Shown here piece by piece: positions 6,310 through 6,800 of a stretch of 6,800 nucleotides of DNA. The stretch lies in NCBI GenBank assembly GCA_017537495.1, contig JAFYKS010000399.1, positions 1 through 6,800 of the forward strand. Reading direction: 5' to 3'. Below the pieces are notes generated by a model. That model was given only the letters and a program-made list of their open reading frames with translations, made no database searches and had not been told where the DNA came from. The position numbers and the translations under genes were made by a program. This DNA is from Bacillota bacterium (GTDB lineage: Bacteria; Bacillota; Clostridia; Peptostreptococcales; Anaerovoracaceae). The stretch's first letter is position 1. Each line of letters starts with the position of its first letter.

Positions 6310-6800
6310 ATGAAACCAATTCTGGAAATCGACAACTTTAAACTGGCTTTTCACGGACCCGCTGGCAGAGTAGCTGCTGTCCGGGGCGTCAGCCTGTCGG
6401 TGTACCCGGGGGAAGCAGTTGCCCTGGTGGGAGAATCCGGCTGCGGCAAAACCTCTCTGGTGCGGGCTGTCCTGGGACTTCACAGTGCCCATGCCATCAC
6501 GGAATCCGGGTCTGTCACTCTGGATGGATGTGTGATTACGGATATGACAGAGCGTGCACTGGAATCGGTGCGAGGACGGGATGTTTCTATGGTCTTTCAG
6601 GATCCCATGTCTTCTCTGAATCCGGTGGTCTCTGTGGGCGGGCAGATTGCACAGGCAGTCCGTGCTCATGAGAAGGTGAGCCGGAGAGAAGCGTGGAGTC
6701 GTGCGGTGGAACTTCTGGGACAGGTGGGTATTCCGGATCCGGAACTCCGGGCAAAACAGTATCCTCATCATTTCAGCGGAGGTATGCGGCAGCGTGTGGC
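6310..6800 (+). CDS. nikD: NikD/OppD-type ABC transporter ATPase, 5' part only
   Basis: This is the ATP-hydrolysing subunit that powers the importer from the cytoplasmic side. The window holds 163 codons and two bases; the 3' end is cut by the window edge. Walker A GESGCGKT is at residues 41-48, the Q-loop FQDP at 96-99 with the Opp/Nik-type SSLNP following (101-105), and the ABC signature FSGGMRQR at 155-162. Walker B and the usual C-terminal oligopeptide/nickel domain lie beyond the window. GGGAG (6300-6304), overlapping the last base of the nikA stop, is five bases before the ATG. A paired ATPase (NikE type) is expected immediately downstream. The motifs do not separate nickel from peptide transporters. 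Confidence 0.85.
   Translation, partial: MKPILEIDNFKLAFHGPAGRVAAVRGVSLSVYPGEAVALVGESGCGKTSLVRAVLGLHSAHAITESGSVTLDGCVITDMTERALESVRGRDVSMVFQDPMSSLNPVVSVGGQIAQAVRAHEKVSRREAWSRAVELLGQVGIPDPELRAKQYPHHFSGGMRQRV

Noticed and set aside
6208..6771. Reverse-strand open frame opposite nikD
   Set aside because: The forward strand encodes a clear ABC ATPase with Walker A, Q-loop and signature motifs; the reverse product has no recognisable features.

Overview
The window is one tightly packed, entirely forward-strand operon. It couples synthesis of the nickel-pincer nucleotide (NPN) cofactor, used by lactate racemase LarA and related enzymes, to a NikABCDE/Opp-type ABC importer that most plausibly supplies the nickel. 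Roughly balanced base composition, strong GGAGG-type ribosome binding sites, a lipoprotein-type solute-binding protein and the style of the proteins suggest a Gram-positive clostridial anaerobe (Lachnospiraceae-like). This is inference; no marker gene is present.

Layout. Bases 1-131 hold a hairpin-forming, GC-rich stretch followed by a run of T (possible terminator or attenuator, cut by the window edge) and the larE leader. Next come larE (132-899), larB (900-1655, interrupted by an in-frame TAG at codon 93), larC (1661-2923), two permease genes nikB (2936-3931) and nikC (3928-4743), the lipoprotein solute-binding gene nikA (4756-6300), and the 5' part of an ATPase gene nikD (from 6310, running off the end). 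Gaps between neighbours are 0-12 bases, apart from the 39 bases between the two halves of larB, and no internal terminator or promoter is evident. larA and the second ATPase gene (nikE) are not in the window.

How the genes work together. LarB carboxylates and cleaves nicotinic acid adenine dinucleotide to pyridinium-3,5-biscarboxylate mononucleotide. LarE converts the two carboxylates to thiocarboxylates. LarC inserts nickel in a CTP-dependent step. NikABCD(E) would bring nickel, probably chelated, into the cell. In Lactobacillus plantarum a different transporter (LarMNQO) fills this place.

The most unusual point is larB. Both halves lie in the same reading frame and look intact, separated by a single amber codon. 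Twenty-six bases after that stop there is a perfect TAAGGAGG ribosome binding site five bases before an in-frame ATG. The gene therefore looks either naturally split into an N-terminal domain protein and a catalytic PurE-like protein made by reinitiation, or disabled or recoded by one point change. Other points of interest are a LarE with three cysteines of the [4Fe-4S] type, a LarC encoded without the frameshift known from L. plantarum, a heptahistidine loop in LarC, and near-exclusive use of TAG as stop codon, usually in frame with the next gene.
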